DNA from: Mycobacterium sp. 852002-51961_SCH5331710
GTDB taxonomy: Bacteria > Actinomycetota > Actinomycetes > Mycobacteriales > Mycobacteriaceae
Assembly: GCF_001665535.1 (NCBI RefSeq)
Contig: NZ_LZSQ01000001.1
Coordinates: 1 to 64,000, forward strand
Direction: 5' to 3'
Length of the DNA: 64,000 nucleotides
The notes beneath the pieces were generated by a model that ran no database searches, was not told where the DNA came from, and worked only from the letters and a program-made list of their open reading frames with translations. Numbering within the stretch: the stretch's first letter is position 1; each line of letters starts with the position of its first letter. Both the position numbers and the translations under genes were made by a program. This document shows positions 56,632-64,000 of this stretch, in pieces.

Positions 56632-57913
56632 CGCGATCGCCTGCATCGCAGGTGTGATGCTGGCGACGGGCTGCTCGTCGGATTCCGGGAGCGCGCCTGC
56701 GCCGGACCCGTCCACGAGCGAACCCTCGACCACCGCGGAAGCGACCTCGGACCTGTCCGAGGTGACCGTCGCCGTCGACCCGGCCCTGGCGCAGGCGCCG
56801 TTCGACGAGCCGCGTCAGGCGCTCGTTCCCGCCGGTTGGTCGATGTCGGTGTGGGCGCGCATCCCGAAGGCGAGGCTGGCCGCGTGGGCACCCGACGGTG
56901 CGCTCCTCGTGTCGCAGCCGAGCACGGGCGAGGTGTTGCGCCTGCAGCCCAGCGATGCGCAACCCCGCCAGTCGACCCTGCTGTCAGGACTTGACCAGCC
57001 GCACGGGCTGGCGTTCGAAGGCGACACGCTCTACGTCGCCGAAAGCGACCAGGTCGACGCCTACGCCTACGCCAACGGCGCGGCCACCGTTCGGCGCACC
57101 GTCGCGGGGGATCTGCCCGACGCGGGAAGTCCGGACCTGCGCGGCGCGTATGCCCACGCCCTCAAATCCGTCGCGATCGGCTCTGATGGCAGCGTCTACT
57201 TCTCGATCGGTTCGACGGGCAACATCACTGCCGCCGATCGCGACGCCGATCCGCCGCGCGCCACGATCATGCGGGTCCCGCCGGGAGGTGGCCCCGCCGA
57301 GCCGTTCGCGACCGGGGTCCGCAACGGGACCGGCCTGGCGATCGCGCCGGACGGAGCGGTGTGGACCGCCGTCAACAACCGCGACAACGTCGCCGACCCG
57401 CGCACCGGCGAGGTCCGCCAGGACTACGTCAGCCTGCATCCGCCGGAATCGGTGGCGCGACTGACGCCCGGCCGCGAACTGGGCTGGCCCTTCTGCAATC
57501 CCGAGGGTGGCCCGGCGCGGCTGCCGTTGATCCGCGACGTGCAGACCAACGCCGACGGCAGCCGCCTCGACTGTGCGGCCCTGCCGCCGATCGAACAGAG
57601 CCTCGGCGCGCATGCCGCCCCGCTCGGGATGAGCTTCACCGACGGCGCGTTACCTGCTCCGTACTCGAGCGGTGCGCTCGTCGGCGTGCACGGGTCGTGG
57701 AACCGGGAGCCGCCGTATGCCCCCGAGGTGGCGTTCTTCGGCTGGCGCAACGGAGAACTCGCCGACAAGCAGACGCTGGTCGGCGGGTTCCAGTCCGAAG
57801 ACGGCTCACGGTGGGGCCGCCCGGTCGCCGCGGTCGTCGGGCCCGACGGCGCCGTCTACATCACCGATGACTACGCCGACGCGGTTTACCGGTTGGCCCC
57901 GCCGGAGCGTTAG
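56609..57913 (+). CDS. PQQ-type sugar/sorbosone dehydrogenase-like lipoprotein
   Basis: The 434-residue protein has a lipobox ATGCSS (Cys22), a Ser/Thr/Pro linker, then a beta-propeller: GLDQPHGLAFEGDTLYVAESDQV, SIGSTGNITAADRDADPPRATIMRV, FATGVRNGTGLAIAPDGAVWTAVNNRDNV and HGSWNREPPY. It belongs to the soluble aldose/sorbosone dehydrogenase (PQQ) family, which acts in the envelope. ATG 56609 overlaps the pirin gene. Its stop overlaps the opposite GlsB stop (TTAG). Cofactor and substrate unproven. Confidence 0.83.
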   Translation: MRVWLRHNAIACIAGVMLATGCSSDSGSAPAPDPSTSEPSTTAEATSDLSEVTVAVDPALAQAPFDEPRQALVPAGWSMSVWARIPKARLAAWAPDGALLVSQPSTGEVLRLQPSDAQPRQSTLLSGLDQPHGLAFEGDTLYVAESDQVDAYAYANGAATVRRTVAGDLPDAGSPDLRGAYAHALKSVAIGSDGSVYFSIGSTGNITAADRDADPPRATIMRVPPGGGPAEPFATGVRNGTGLAIAPDGAVWTAVNNRDNVADPRTGEVRQDYVSLHPPESVARLTPGRELGWPFCNPEGGPARLPLIRDVQTNADGSRLDCAALPPIEQSLGAHAAPLGMSFTDGALPAPYSSGALVGVHGSWNREPPYAPEVAFFGWRNGELADKQTLVGGFQSEDGSRWGRPVAAVVGPDGAVYITDDYADAVYRLAPPER

Positions 57914-58191
57914 CGCGTTCTCGGCGCTCCCGTGCCCCGCCGTCCGGTGATCGCTACGTAGATGCCGATGAGGATGATGGCCACTACCAGCCCGATGACG
58001 AATGGGATCGGGGAGAACATCTTGTCCCCGGTGCCGAACATCTCATTCGAAATCCACGAGCCGAGCAGGGCTCCCACTGCACCGAGCAGCACGGTGATGA
58101 GAACACCGACGTTCTGCTTACCGGGCAGAATCAGGCGCGCCAGTGCGCCGAGGATTGCGCCGACGACGAGCGCAACAATGATCGTCCACAT
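57910..58191 (-). CDS. GlsB/YeaQ/YmgE stress-response membrane protein
   Basis: The 93-residue protein has three transmembrane helices, GAILGALARLILPGKQ, LLGAVGALLGSWI and FVIGLVVAIILIGIYV: the transglycosylase-associated (GlsB) family. It is linked to general stress and envelope maintenance. ATG 58191. Small and independent. Confidence 0.87.
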   Translation of the reverse strand: MWTIIVALVVGAILGALARLILPGKQNVGVLITVLLGAVGALLGSWISNEMFGTGDKMFSPIPFVIGLVVAIILIGIYVAITGRRGTGAPRTR

Positions 58192-58398
58192 ATGTGACTC
58201 CTTCAGTTGGCGGCACTATGTGCCGCTAAGCACACAGTGCCCGTCTTGAGCGGTTCGTAACCCCTTGATTCGGCCTCCCACTCGTCTCCTGGTGCGTGGT
58301 CGCACACAATGATTTGACTCCTGCGGGACCTCAAGCGGCGCCGGAGCATCGAATCGCGACCTCCCAGCAACTCAACTGTGATGTAACTGCGACATATG

Positions 58399-58426
58399 TT
58401 GACAGTGGGATTGTTGTGAATAATGT
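58399..58426 (+). promoter_or_regulatory. Sigma-A-like promoter of the phosphodiester glycosidase gene
   Basis: TTGACA (58399-58404) and TAATGT (58421-58426) are separated by 16 bp, a near-consensus primary-sigma promoter. The start would be near 58433, giving a 30-nt leader that contains the AAAGGAG ribosome site at 58451-58457. It lies in an otherwise gene-free 270-bp stretch. Confidence 0.7.
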
Positions 58427-58463
58427 GGCATTCGTTCCGCAGTCAACGCCAAAGGAGCCTCAC

Positions 58464-59537
58464 GTGTCGGCGCGAACAGCAAACATCAAACGCTTCGCGG
58501 CCTCGGCTGCGGCGCTGTTGCTGTGCGCGGTGCTGTCGACGGCCCCTGCCGCCAATGCCGCCGGCGCACGCGAGAAACTCGCCAACGCGATCGCCAACAC
58601 CCGCGGGTCCTATCTCGTCTACAACTTCGGCGGTGGCCATCCCGCCCCGATGCTCAACGCGGGCGGCGGCTGGTACGAGACCACCAGCGGCGGGCGTCTG
58701 ATGATCATCAAGGCGGCCTCCACCCGGCTTGCGCCGCGGCTGCTGGTCGACTCGCACCGGGGTTATCAAGCGCGTTGCGAGCGCGATCCCCGCGCCCGCA
58801 CCGGGGAGGGGCTGTTGCAGGCGTCGGAGATCTTCACTCCGCTGCAGGCCTGGCAGGCGCTCGGACAGCCGACGATCGCGATCAACGCCAACTTCTTCGA
58901 CGTGCGCGGTCAGCGAGGCGGTTCGTGGAAGTCGACTGGATGCAGTTCACCGCTGGGCGCCTATGTCGACAACACCCGTGGCCAGGGTAAGGCGAACGTG
59001 GCGGTGACCGGCACCGTCGCCTATGCGGGTAAGCAGGGGTTGTCCGGCGGCAACGAGCACTGGAAAGCGTTGTCCACCATGATTCTCCCGGTGGGCGGAG
59101 CGCCGTACGTGGTGCCGCCTGCCAGCCCCGACGACTACGACGCGGCGTCACCGGTGGTGCAACGGCTGGTCGACGAGGGCGTGCGGTTCGTGGCGGTCGC
59201 AGGCATCGGCCTGCTCGCCCCCGGGGACACCGGGCAGCTCAACGACGGTGGGCCGAGCGCGGCGCGCACCGCGCTGGCATACGCCAAGGACAAGGACGAG
59301 ATGTACGTCTTCCAGGGCGGCAGCTACACCCCGGACCAGATCCAGGATCTGTTCCGCGGGTTGGGCAGTGACACCGCCATTCTGCTCGACGGCGGCGGTT
59401 CGTCGTCGATCGTGCTGCGTCGCGACACCGGCGGCATGTGGACCGGTGCGGGTGTGCCCCGCGGATCCTGTGACACACGGCAGGTGCTCTGCGATTCGCG
59501 CGAACGCGGATTGCCGAGCTGGCTCGCATTCAACTAG
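58464..59537 (+). CDS. Secreted phosphodiester glycosidase (NAGPA/DUF2233 family)
   Basis: The 357-residue protein has a signal peptide (SARTANIKRFAASAAALLL, cleavage near 34) and a NAGPA domain. The domain has INANFFDVRG (about 143-152), ARTALAYAKDKDEMYVFQGG and LLDGGGSSSIVLRRD (catalytic-region DGGGSS). Members remove sugar-phosphodiester caps, and in bacteria act on cell-wall polymers. GTG 58464 with AAAGGAG at 58451. Its stop overlaps the opposite gene by CTAG. The exact substrate is unknown. Confidence 0.85.
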   Translation: MSARTANIKRFAASAAALLLCAVLSTAPAANAAGAREKLANAIANTRGSYLVYNFGGGHPAPMLNAGGGWYETTSGGRLMIIKAASTRLAPRLLVDSHRGYQARCERDPRARTGEGLLQASEIFTPLQAWQALGQPTIAINANFFDVRGQRGGSWKSTGCSSPLGAYVDNTRGQGKANVAVTGTVAYAGKQGLSGGNEHWKALSTMILPVGGAPYVVPPASPDDYDAASPVVQRLVDEGVRFVAVAGIGLLAPGDTGQLNDGGPSAARTALAYAKDKDEMYVFQGGSYTPDQIQDLFRGLGSDTAILLDGGGSSSIVLRRDTGGMWTGAGVPRGSCDTRQVLCDSRERGLPSWLAFN

Positions 59538-62035
59538 GCGGCGGCGCTGTCGGAGCCTTCGCCGGATGTGCCGCCGGCGGTATCGCCGGTGCTGGTGGCC
59601 GAGGAGTCGTTGTCCGGCTTGGCATGTCGCGGTGACGATCCCGGTATCGCGCTGACCGGTTCGCCGTTGTCCGGCTTGGCGTGCTTCGGGCCGGACTTGG
59701 CTCCCGTGTTCGGGCTGAACTTGTTGCCCGGCTTGTAGCCCTTCTTCGACGAGACGGTGTCACCGTCCTTGTCGGTGCCGGTCTTGGCTTCCCCGGTCTT
59801 CGGGTCGCCGGTCTTCGTGTCGCCGGTCTTCGTTTCGCCGGTGTTGGTGTCGCCGGTCTTCGTTTCGCCGGTGTTGGTGTCACCGGTGTTGGTGTCACCG
59901 GTCTTGGTGTCACCGGTCTTGGTCTGGGTGACCTCGGTCTCGCGCACCGGAGCTTCGTCGGCCTTCACGTCCCCGGTCGCGGTCTCTTCGGTGACAATCG
60001 TCTGCCCGTCGGGCGTCTGCGCGACGGTTTCGCCCTCGAGTTTGTCTGCGACGACTTCGTCGCCGGCCTTGTCCGTAACGACTTCGTCGATGACGTGGGA
60101 GCCGATCTCGTCGGTGGGCTCCTCACCCGGTTCGCCCGTCACGAGGGTGAGCATCCGCGCACCGGATTCGGGCAGGTCCGTCGGCGAGGGAAGTTCGCTC
60201 TCCTCCTGCGTGGCGCCCGGGAGGATGCCTTCGGTAGCCTGTTCCAAGGCCTCATCGACGATGCCGGTCAGCACACTGGTCGGCGTTGTGCCCCACAGGG
60301 ATCCGCCGGTGAGGAACCGGAGCAGACTGGTCAGGACGTTCGGTGTGCCTGCGGTCGGGTTGCCGCTGAAGAACTCCTTGAAGATGCCCTGGACCAACTG
60401 GTTGAGGATGACGCCCGGCGCCTGGGCCCAGTCGACGTTCGGAAAGGACATGAACGGCGTCGGGTCGCCGGCCTCGTCCAGTGTCCGCTCGTAACCGCCC
60501 GTCTGCGGGTTGTAGTAGACGTCGGTGTAGCCGAGGTTCACCAGGCTGGTCAACGCCGGGGCAAGCGCGTTGGCCACCATGCTGAACGGGTTGTAGCGCG
60601 CGACGCCTCCGAGCGTGACAAGGTTGAGCACGTCTGCGGCCAGATACAGTGGCTCGAGCAGAGGCAGGGTCGCCGAGCGCAGCGTGAGATAGAGGTTGAC
60701 CGCGAGCGGGTCGCCGTTCGCGATGCGCTGCGCAAGATCGTCGAGCTGCAGCAGCTGCTGGGGGTCGAGCGTGACGCCGCGAAGCATGTAGGTGGGGAGC
60801 AGCCCCGCAAAGAGGTTGTTGGCCAACGAGAACGGGTTCGGCCATGCGGCGAAGTCGCTCAGCAGGTCGTACTGGACCGTCGCGTCGAGCTTGATCGGGA
60901 TCAGGTTCGCGCCGCCGACGGAAAGGCCGGTGCCGGGCACCGGGAGGCCCCCGCTGTAGGAGGCTTCGGTCTCCGGCGTGACCGTCTTGATGCCCGCAAG
61001 CCCGAAGAGGGGATAGAAGCGGGCGAACATTCCGCCGTTGGCCCGTCCGGGATTACGCAGCAGGATCATCGGGAGGATGGTGATGCTGCCCAGGAGCGGA
61101 TGCTCGTCGGCGTTCTCCCCGCCCGGTTGATTCACCAGATCGGCAACGATTCGCTCGTATGCCGCGCCGGCGGAGAAGGCACCGAGCCCCATGCTCAGAA
61201 CCACCGGGACCCGGACCTCGACGGCGTCGATGTCGGGGATGGGAATGTTGAGCAGGTCCAGCACCGGGTTCAAGATCTCGAGCTCGCGAAGCACTGACTC
61301 GAGGCTGACTTCAGCGTCGAGGTACGGGGTCTTGTTGACCTCCTCGGCGATGGCGCGCGGCAAGCCGGGCACCCAGCCCAGGTCGACTCCCAACAGCTTG
61401 AGCAGGGTGAATACCGGGCCCGCAGTTATCACGTTGACCGGGCCGGGGAGGTTGGAGAGGTTGAACGGATCGCTGAGGTCGAGGCCGAGCAGTCCGAGCA
61501 GACCACCGAGGGTTTCGGGTAGTGAGCCAGCCAATAGGTTGCTGATCTGCTGCTCTACGTCGGGGGCGAGTACCCCGAGGGGATCGATCAGCGCACCGAC
61601 GACACCGGGTACATCGACCGGGATCGCGCCGACCACATCTTCGAGCAAACCTGGTGGAATCTCACCCAGGACCCCGCCGAGCAGGTTGTTGAGCACCGAC
61701 TCCGGGTCCGCGCCGGCCGCCTGCGCCAGCACGGCCAGGTTGAAATTCTCGACCACCAGTCGGATCAGCACCTCGGCGGCGACCTGGCCGAGGTCGTAGA
61801 CCGCCGAGCCGAGGCCGAATGTCAGGTCGGGGATCTCGTCGGGCCCGGGCCACTGATTCACCGCCGCGGCCAGGCTGACGTCGGTATCTACCACAGCCTT
61901 CGCATCGTCGCTGGGCTCCGGAAGGGGTGCCGCACCGATGGTGAGCGCCGTCGCTGTCGCAGTTACCGCGCCGATCGCCGCGATTTTGTTGGAGCTCCGG
62001 CTGCGTTTGCCATGCCTGCCGCGTCTGCCAGCCAC
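59534..62035 (-). CDS. Large secreted mycobacterial protein with PE-PPE-like hydrolase region and KTGDT repeats
   Basis: The 833-residue protein has a signal-like N-terminus (basic start, hydrophobic segment about 18-35). A Leu/Pro/Gly-rich domain of about 500 residues follows; GLGAFSAGAAYERIV (about 280) resembles the nucleophile elbow of PE-PPE/cutinase-like hydrolases, a weak match. The C-terminal 200 residues are disordered, with about ten KTG(D/E)T pentapeptide repeats and then a Lys/Pro/Ser-rich end. GTG 62035 has AAAGGACC upstream. Family and role are unknown; a cell-surface protein is likely. Confidence 0.72.
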   Translation of the reverse strand: MAGRRGRHGKRSRSSNKIAAIGAVTATATALTIGAAPLPEPSDDAKAVVDTDVSLAAAVNQWPGPDEIPDLTFGLGSAVYDLGQVAAEVLIRLVVENFNLAVLAQAAGADPESVLNNLLGGVLGEIPPGLLEDVVGAIPVDVPGVVGALIDPLGVLAPDVEQQISNLLAGSLPETLGGLLGLLGLDLSDPFNLSNLPGPVNVITAGPVFTLLKLLGVDLGWVPGLPRAIAEEVNKTPYLDAEVSLESVLRELEILNPVLDLLNIPIPDIDAVEVRVPVVLSMGLGAFSAGAAYERIVADLVNQPGGENADEHPLLGSITILPMILLRNPGRANGGMFARFYPLFGLAGIKTVTPETEASYSGGLPVPGTGLSVGGANLIPIKLDATVQYDLLSDFAAWPNPFSLANNLFAGLLPTYMLRGVTLDPQQLLQLDDLAQRIANGDPLAVNLYLTLRSATLPLLEPLYLAADVLNLVTLGGVARYNPFSMVANALAPALTSLVNLGYTDVYYNPQTGGYERTLDEAGDPTPFMSFPNVDWAQAPGVILNQLVQGIFKEFFSGNPTAGTPNVLTSLLRFLTGGSLWGTTPTSVLTGIVDEALEQATEGILPGATQEESELPSPTDLPESGARMLTLVTGEPGEEPTDEIGSHVIDEVVTDKAGDEVVADKLEGETVAQTPDGQTIVTEETATGDVKADEAPVRETEVTQTKTGDTKTGDTNTGDTNTGETKTGDTNTGETKTGDTKTGDPKTGEAKTGTDKDGDTVSSKKGYKPGNKFSPNTGAKSGPKHAKPDNGEPVSAIPGSSPRHAKPDNDSSATSTGDTAGGTSGEGSDSAAA
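59775..59925. repeat. In-frame 15-bp (5-residue) repeats in the secreted protein
   Basis: About ten copies of a 15-bp unit encode K/N-TG-D/E-T/P/A. Copies are nearly identical in groups, so the array probably expands and contracts by slippage or recombination without frameshift. Confidence 0.8.
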
Positions 62036-62178
62036 TGATCCGGTCCTTTCGAACGAAACAGCAATTTACGTGACCGTAACAGGCAGACTCTCACGAGAGC
62101 ACAGTTTGAGCAAATTTCTTTGCACGGTAAATAAGTTAACTTATCGAACCCGACGCATAGCCAGCGGAATCGTTTCGA

Positions 62179-62946
62179 TCACCCGACGAGGACGCTGCGC
62201 GCCGCCGCCGATGTTTGCCGTACATAACCGCCACCGAACAGGACGACGTGGGCTAACAGCGGATAGAGCTGATGCAGACCGACCCGGCCGCGCCAGCCCG
62301 CCCGCAACGTCCGCGCGGATTGGTAGCCGTCGATCACCTCGTCGAAGTAGGGGCAGCCGAACAGTGCAAGCATGGCCAGATCGGTCTCGCGGTGGCCGCC
62401 GTGGGCGGCCGGGTCGATCAGCACCACTTCACCCGGTGTCCACATAACGTTGCCACTCCACAGGTCGCCGTGCAGGCGGGCGGGTGGGTCGTCGTCGTCG
62501 AAATCGCCTTCTTCGCACTTCACCATCGCCGTGTCGATGGCAGCGCGGCACTCCGCGTCCAGTCGATCGGCCGCTGCGCGCGCCATCGGGGCCAATCTCT
62601 CGCGCGCGTAGAAGGCGCCCCAGCGCTCGTGTCCCCTCAACGACATGGGCAGCGGATCGTGGAGCGGCCCGAAGAACCCGGGCCCTTCCCATCCGTCGGG
62701 CGGGGCTCCGAACGCCCCGGCTCCGGCGTCGTGCGTACGAGCGAGTCGGCACCCGAACTCGCGCGCGGCGGATCGGCTGGGTCCAACGCTTCGCAGCCGT
62801 TCCAGGGTGAGGCTGCGGTCGTCGTAATCGAGCACGGCCGCGCACGGAACCCCTCCGTCGGCCGCCGAAAGCCACTGCAGCCCAGCGGCTTCACAGGCGA
62901 AGAAGCCTGGGGGTGCGGAGGCGTTGCGCTTGACGAACTCGCCCAT
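62179..62946 (-). CDS. Fructosamine kinase family protein
   Basis: The 255-residue protein has the APH-like kinase motif ARLHGDLWSGNVMWT (catalytic Asp about 175) and LIDPAAHGGHRETDLAMLALFG (metal-binding Asp). Fructosamine kinases phosphorylate ketoamine adducts on proteins to reverse glycation. ATG 62946, 3 bp after the SDR stop on the same strand. There is no promoter-like gap between them, so they are probably co-transcribed. Confidence 0.85.
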   Translation of the reverse strand: MGEFVKRNASAPPGFFACEAAGLQWLSAADGGVPCAAVLDYDDRSLTLERLRSVGPSRSAAREFGCRLARTHDAGAGAFGAPPDGWEGPGFFGPLHDPLPMSLRGHERWGAFYARERLAPMARAAADRLDAECRAAIDTAMVKCEEGDFDDDDPPARLHGDLWSGNVMWTPGEVVLIDPAAHGGHRETDLAMLALFGCPYFDEVIDGYQSARTLRAGWRGRVGLHQLYPLLAHVVLFGGGYVRQTSAAARSVLVG

Positions 62947-62949
62947 CGG

Positions 62950-63780
62950 TCAGGGTTGGCCGGACACCCGGCGCAACACGGCGTCGCGCACGCGGGTCGG
63001 CAACTTCGGCACCACGGCAACCTGCAGTTTGGGCCCCACCCCGACCACATAACGAGCTCGTGGTCTGCGCGCGGTGAGCGCCTCCTCGACCACGGCGGAG
63101 ACTTTCGCGGTCGGGACAGCCATTCGTTGCGCGACGGGCACCATCTTCTTCATCCCCGCGATGTGTTCGGCGTACAGCGCGCGGTGCTCCGGGGAAAGGG
63201 CGGCCTCGGCTTCGACCACCATGGTGTCGGCGGTACGCCACATGTCGGTGTCGGTCTGCGCCGGCTCGACGACGACAACCGGTATCTGCCAGGGCCGCAA
63301 CTCCATACGCAACGCATCGGCCGCGGCCTCGAGCGCGAACTTGCTCGCGGCATACGCTCCGAGCAACGGCATCGACATCCGACCGTTGACGCTGGAGATG
63401 AACACGATCCGGCCGCGGGCTGCCCGCATCCGCGGCAGTATCGCCCTGGTGACGGCGAGCTGGCCGATCACATTGATCTCCAACTGCTTTCGCCATTCAT
63501 CCGATGTCACCGTCTCCATGGGCCCGGTGACGACCACACCGGCGTTGTTGACCACCGCGTCCAGTCGCGGAGGCAGGACGTCGGCCAACGCGGCGATGTG
63601 GCCGGCGTCGGTGACGTCGAGGAGTACCGCCGAGATACGGTCCGGATCCAGCCCGGTGACCGCCTCGGCATCCTGCTCCGTGCGGACACCGGCAATCACC
63701 TGCCATCCACGCGCGGCCAGGTGCACGGCGATCGCCCGGCCAATTCCCCGTGACGCATCGGTGACGAGTACCGAAGGCAT
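62950..63780 (-). CDS. Short-chain dehydrogenase/reductase
   Basis: The 276-residue protein has the Rossmann motif TDASRGIG (a D for the usual G at the start of the loop), NNAGVV, catalytic Ser in SSVNG and YAASK. The C-terminal segment resembles SDRs acting on lipophilic alcohols. The substrate is unknown. ATG 63780. Confidence 0.84.
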   Translation of the reverse strand: MPSVLVTDASRGIGRAIAVHLAARGWQVIAGVRTEQDAEAVTGLDPDRISAVLLDVTDAGHIAALADVLPPRLDAVVNNAGVVVTGPMETVTSDEWRKQLEINVIGQLAVTRAILPRMRAARGRIVFISSVNGRMSMPLLGAYAASKFALEAAADALRMELRPWQIPVVVVEPAQTDTDMWRTADTMVVEAEAALSPEHRALYAEHIAGMKKMVPVAQRMAVPTAKVSAVVEEALTARRPRARYVVGVGPKLQVAVVPKLPTRVRDAVLRRVSGQP

Positions 63781-63789
63781 ACGGCAAGA

Positions 63790-63999
63790 CTAGCCTCGGC
63801 CGCGCCTGTCCCCGACCCAGAACAAGACTCCGGACAGCGCCACCATTGCCGCGGCGATGCCGATGATCGGCGCGACGGTGAAACGGCTCATCGTCGCCCC
63901 CACGACCGCCCCACCGCACATCGTCAGAACCACGCTGTAGCGCAACTTCTCCCGCTCACCGGTGCCACCGGCCAACCGGCTGTCGAAGCCGATCCGCAC
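63790..63999 (-). CDS. Small membrane protein (possibly cut by window edge)
   Basis: The frame of 69 residues has two hydrophobic segments (VVLTMCGGAVVGA and IIGIAAAMVALSGVLFWVG) and a basic end, DRRGRG. The GTG at 63999 is the last codon before the edge, so the true start may lie outside. Same strand as the SDR, 9 bp upstream of it. Unrecognised. Confidence 0.45.
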   Translation of the reverse strand: MRIGFDSRLAGGTGEREKLRYSVVLTMCGGAVVGATMSRFTVAPIIGIAAAMVALSGVLFWVGDRRGRG

Positions 64000-64000
64000 G

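Noticed and set aside
59775..59925. 15-bp repeats considered as CRISPR
   Set aside because: Units are continuous with no spacers and in frame with a long gene.
59681..61297. 538-codon frame opposite the secreted repeat protein
   Set aside because: Mirror of its repeats; no start signal or family motif.

Overview
The window is chromosomal DNA from a mycobacterium, most likely a fast-growing Mycolicibacterium. It is GC-rich, with many GTG starts and 4-bp ATGA/GTGA gene overlaps. It carries ESX secretion genes (mycP1, eccE1, espB, espL), the ethA/ethR pair, a 13E12/DUF222 HNH repeat gene, PAKKA-rich histone-like proteins and mycobacterial-type LexA boxes. Several blocks match, from memory, M. 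tuberculosis gene order: Rv3850-Rv3856c (2.5-12 kb), gltB/gltD (16.7-22.8 kb), msrA/CYP138/TetR (34.7-39.2 kb), Rv0225/Rv0224c (41.5-43.5 kb), Rv3880c-Rv3883c (44.3-49 kb) and Rv0181c-Rv0185 (49-56.6 kb). In M. tuberculosis these blocks lie on the two sides of oriC, so the region is probably origin-proximal. I saw no tRNA, rRNA, CRISPR array, prophage or insertion sequence.

Layout. 0-2.3 kb: a cut-off DUF222 gene, then a small accessory operon with an ImmA/IrrE-like metalloprotease, a MAB_1171c-type membrane protein and a tiny Gly/Pro-rich peptide ORF. 2.5-12 kb: a coiled-coil protein, a copper-uptake set (YcnI, CopC, CopD), the nucleoid protein Hns, RraA, ethA<->ethR with operator, a third-type DinB with a LexA box on its start codon, a second PAKKA protein and a PHP phosphoesterase. 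12-16.7 kb: a divergent RCK/antiporter pair for K+/H+ exchange, an LLM oxidoreductase, a 46-codon gene and a polysaccharide deacetylase. 16.7-22.8 kb: glutamate synthase. 23-28.2 kb: a P1B-type copper ATPase with a CsoR-like operator, a thioesterase, a CLC channel and Dps. 28-34.7 kb: DNA glycosylase, DUF427, the SOS-linked 13E12 gene, a crotonase, a methyltransferase and a KstR-box pair (SnoaL-like plus SDR). 34.7-39.7 kb: methionine sulfoxide reductases, two tandem P450s and two TetR regulators. 39.8-43.5 kb: a putative glycan/methylation cluster sharing a TetR-like operator. 44.3-49 kb: the terminal part of ESX-1. 49-56.6 kb: the Rv0181c-Rv0185-like block with SigG, monoacylglycerol lipase and pirin, interrupted by an alcohol dehydrogenase/MarR pair. 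56.6-64 kb: lipoprotein dehydrogenase, GlsB, phosphodiester glycosidase, a large secreted repeat protein, fructosamine kinase and an SDR.

Themes. Copper handling appears twice (YcnI/CopC/CopD and the His-rich ATPase). DNA damage and nucleoid protection recur (DinB, 13E12, AlkA-like glycosylase, Dps, Hns, PAKKA protein). Three LexA-type boxes sit on start codons in exactly the same register. Two paired TetR-like operators suggest a small regulon for the Rv0225-type glycosyltransferase operon. The least explained items are the ImmA/MAB_1171c/Gly-rich peptide operon and the 46-codon gene behind a possible iron box. Functions come from motif reading and remembered family knowledge; no database search was run.
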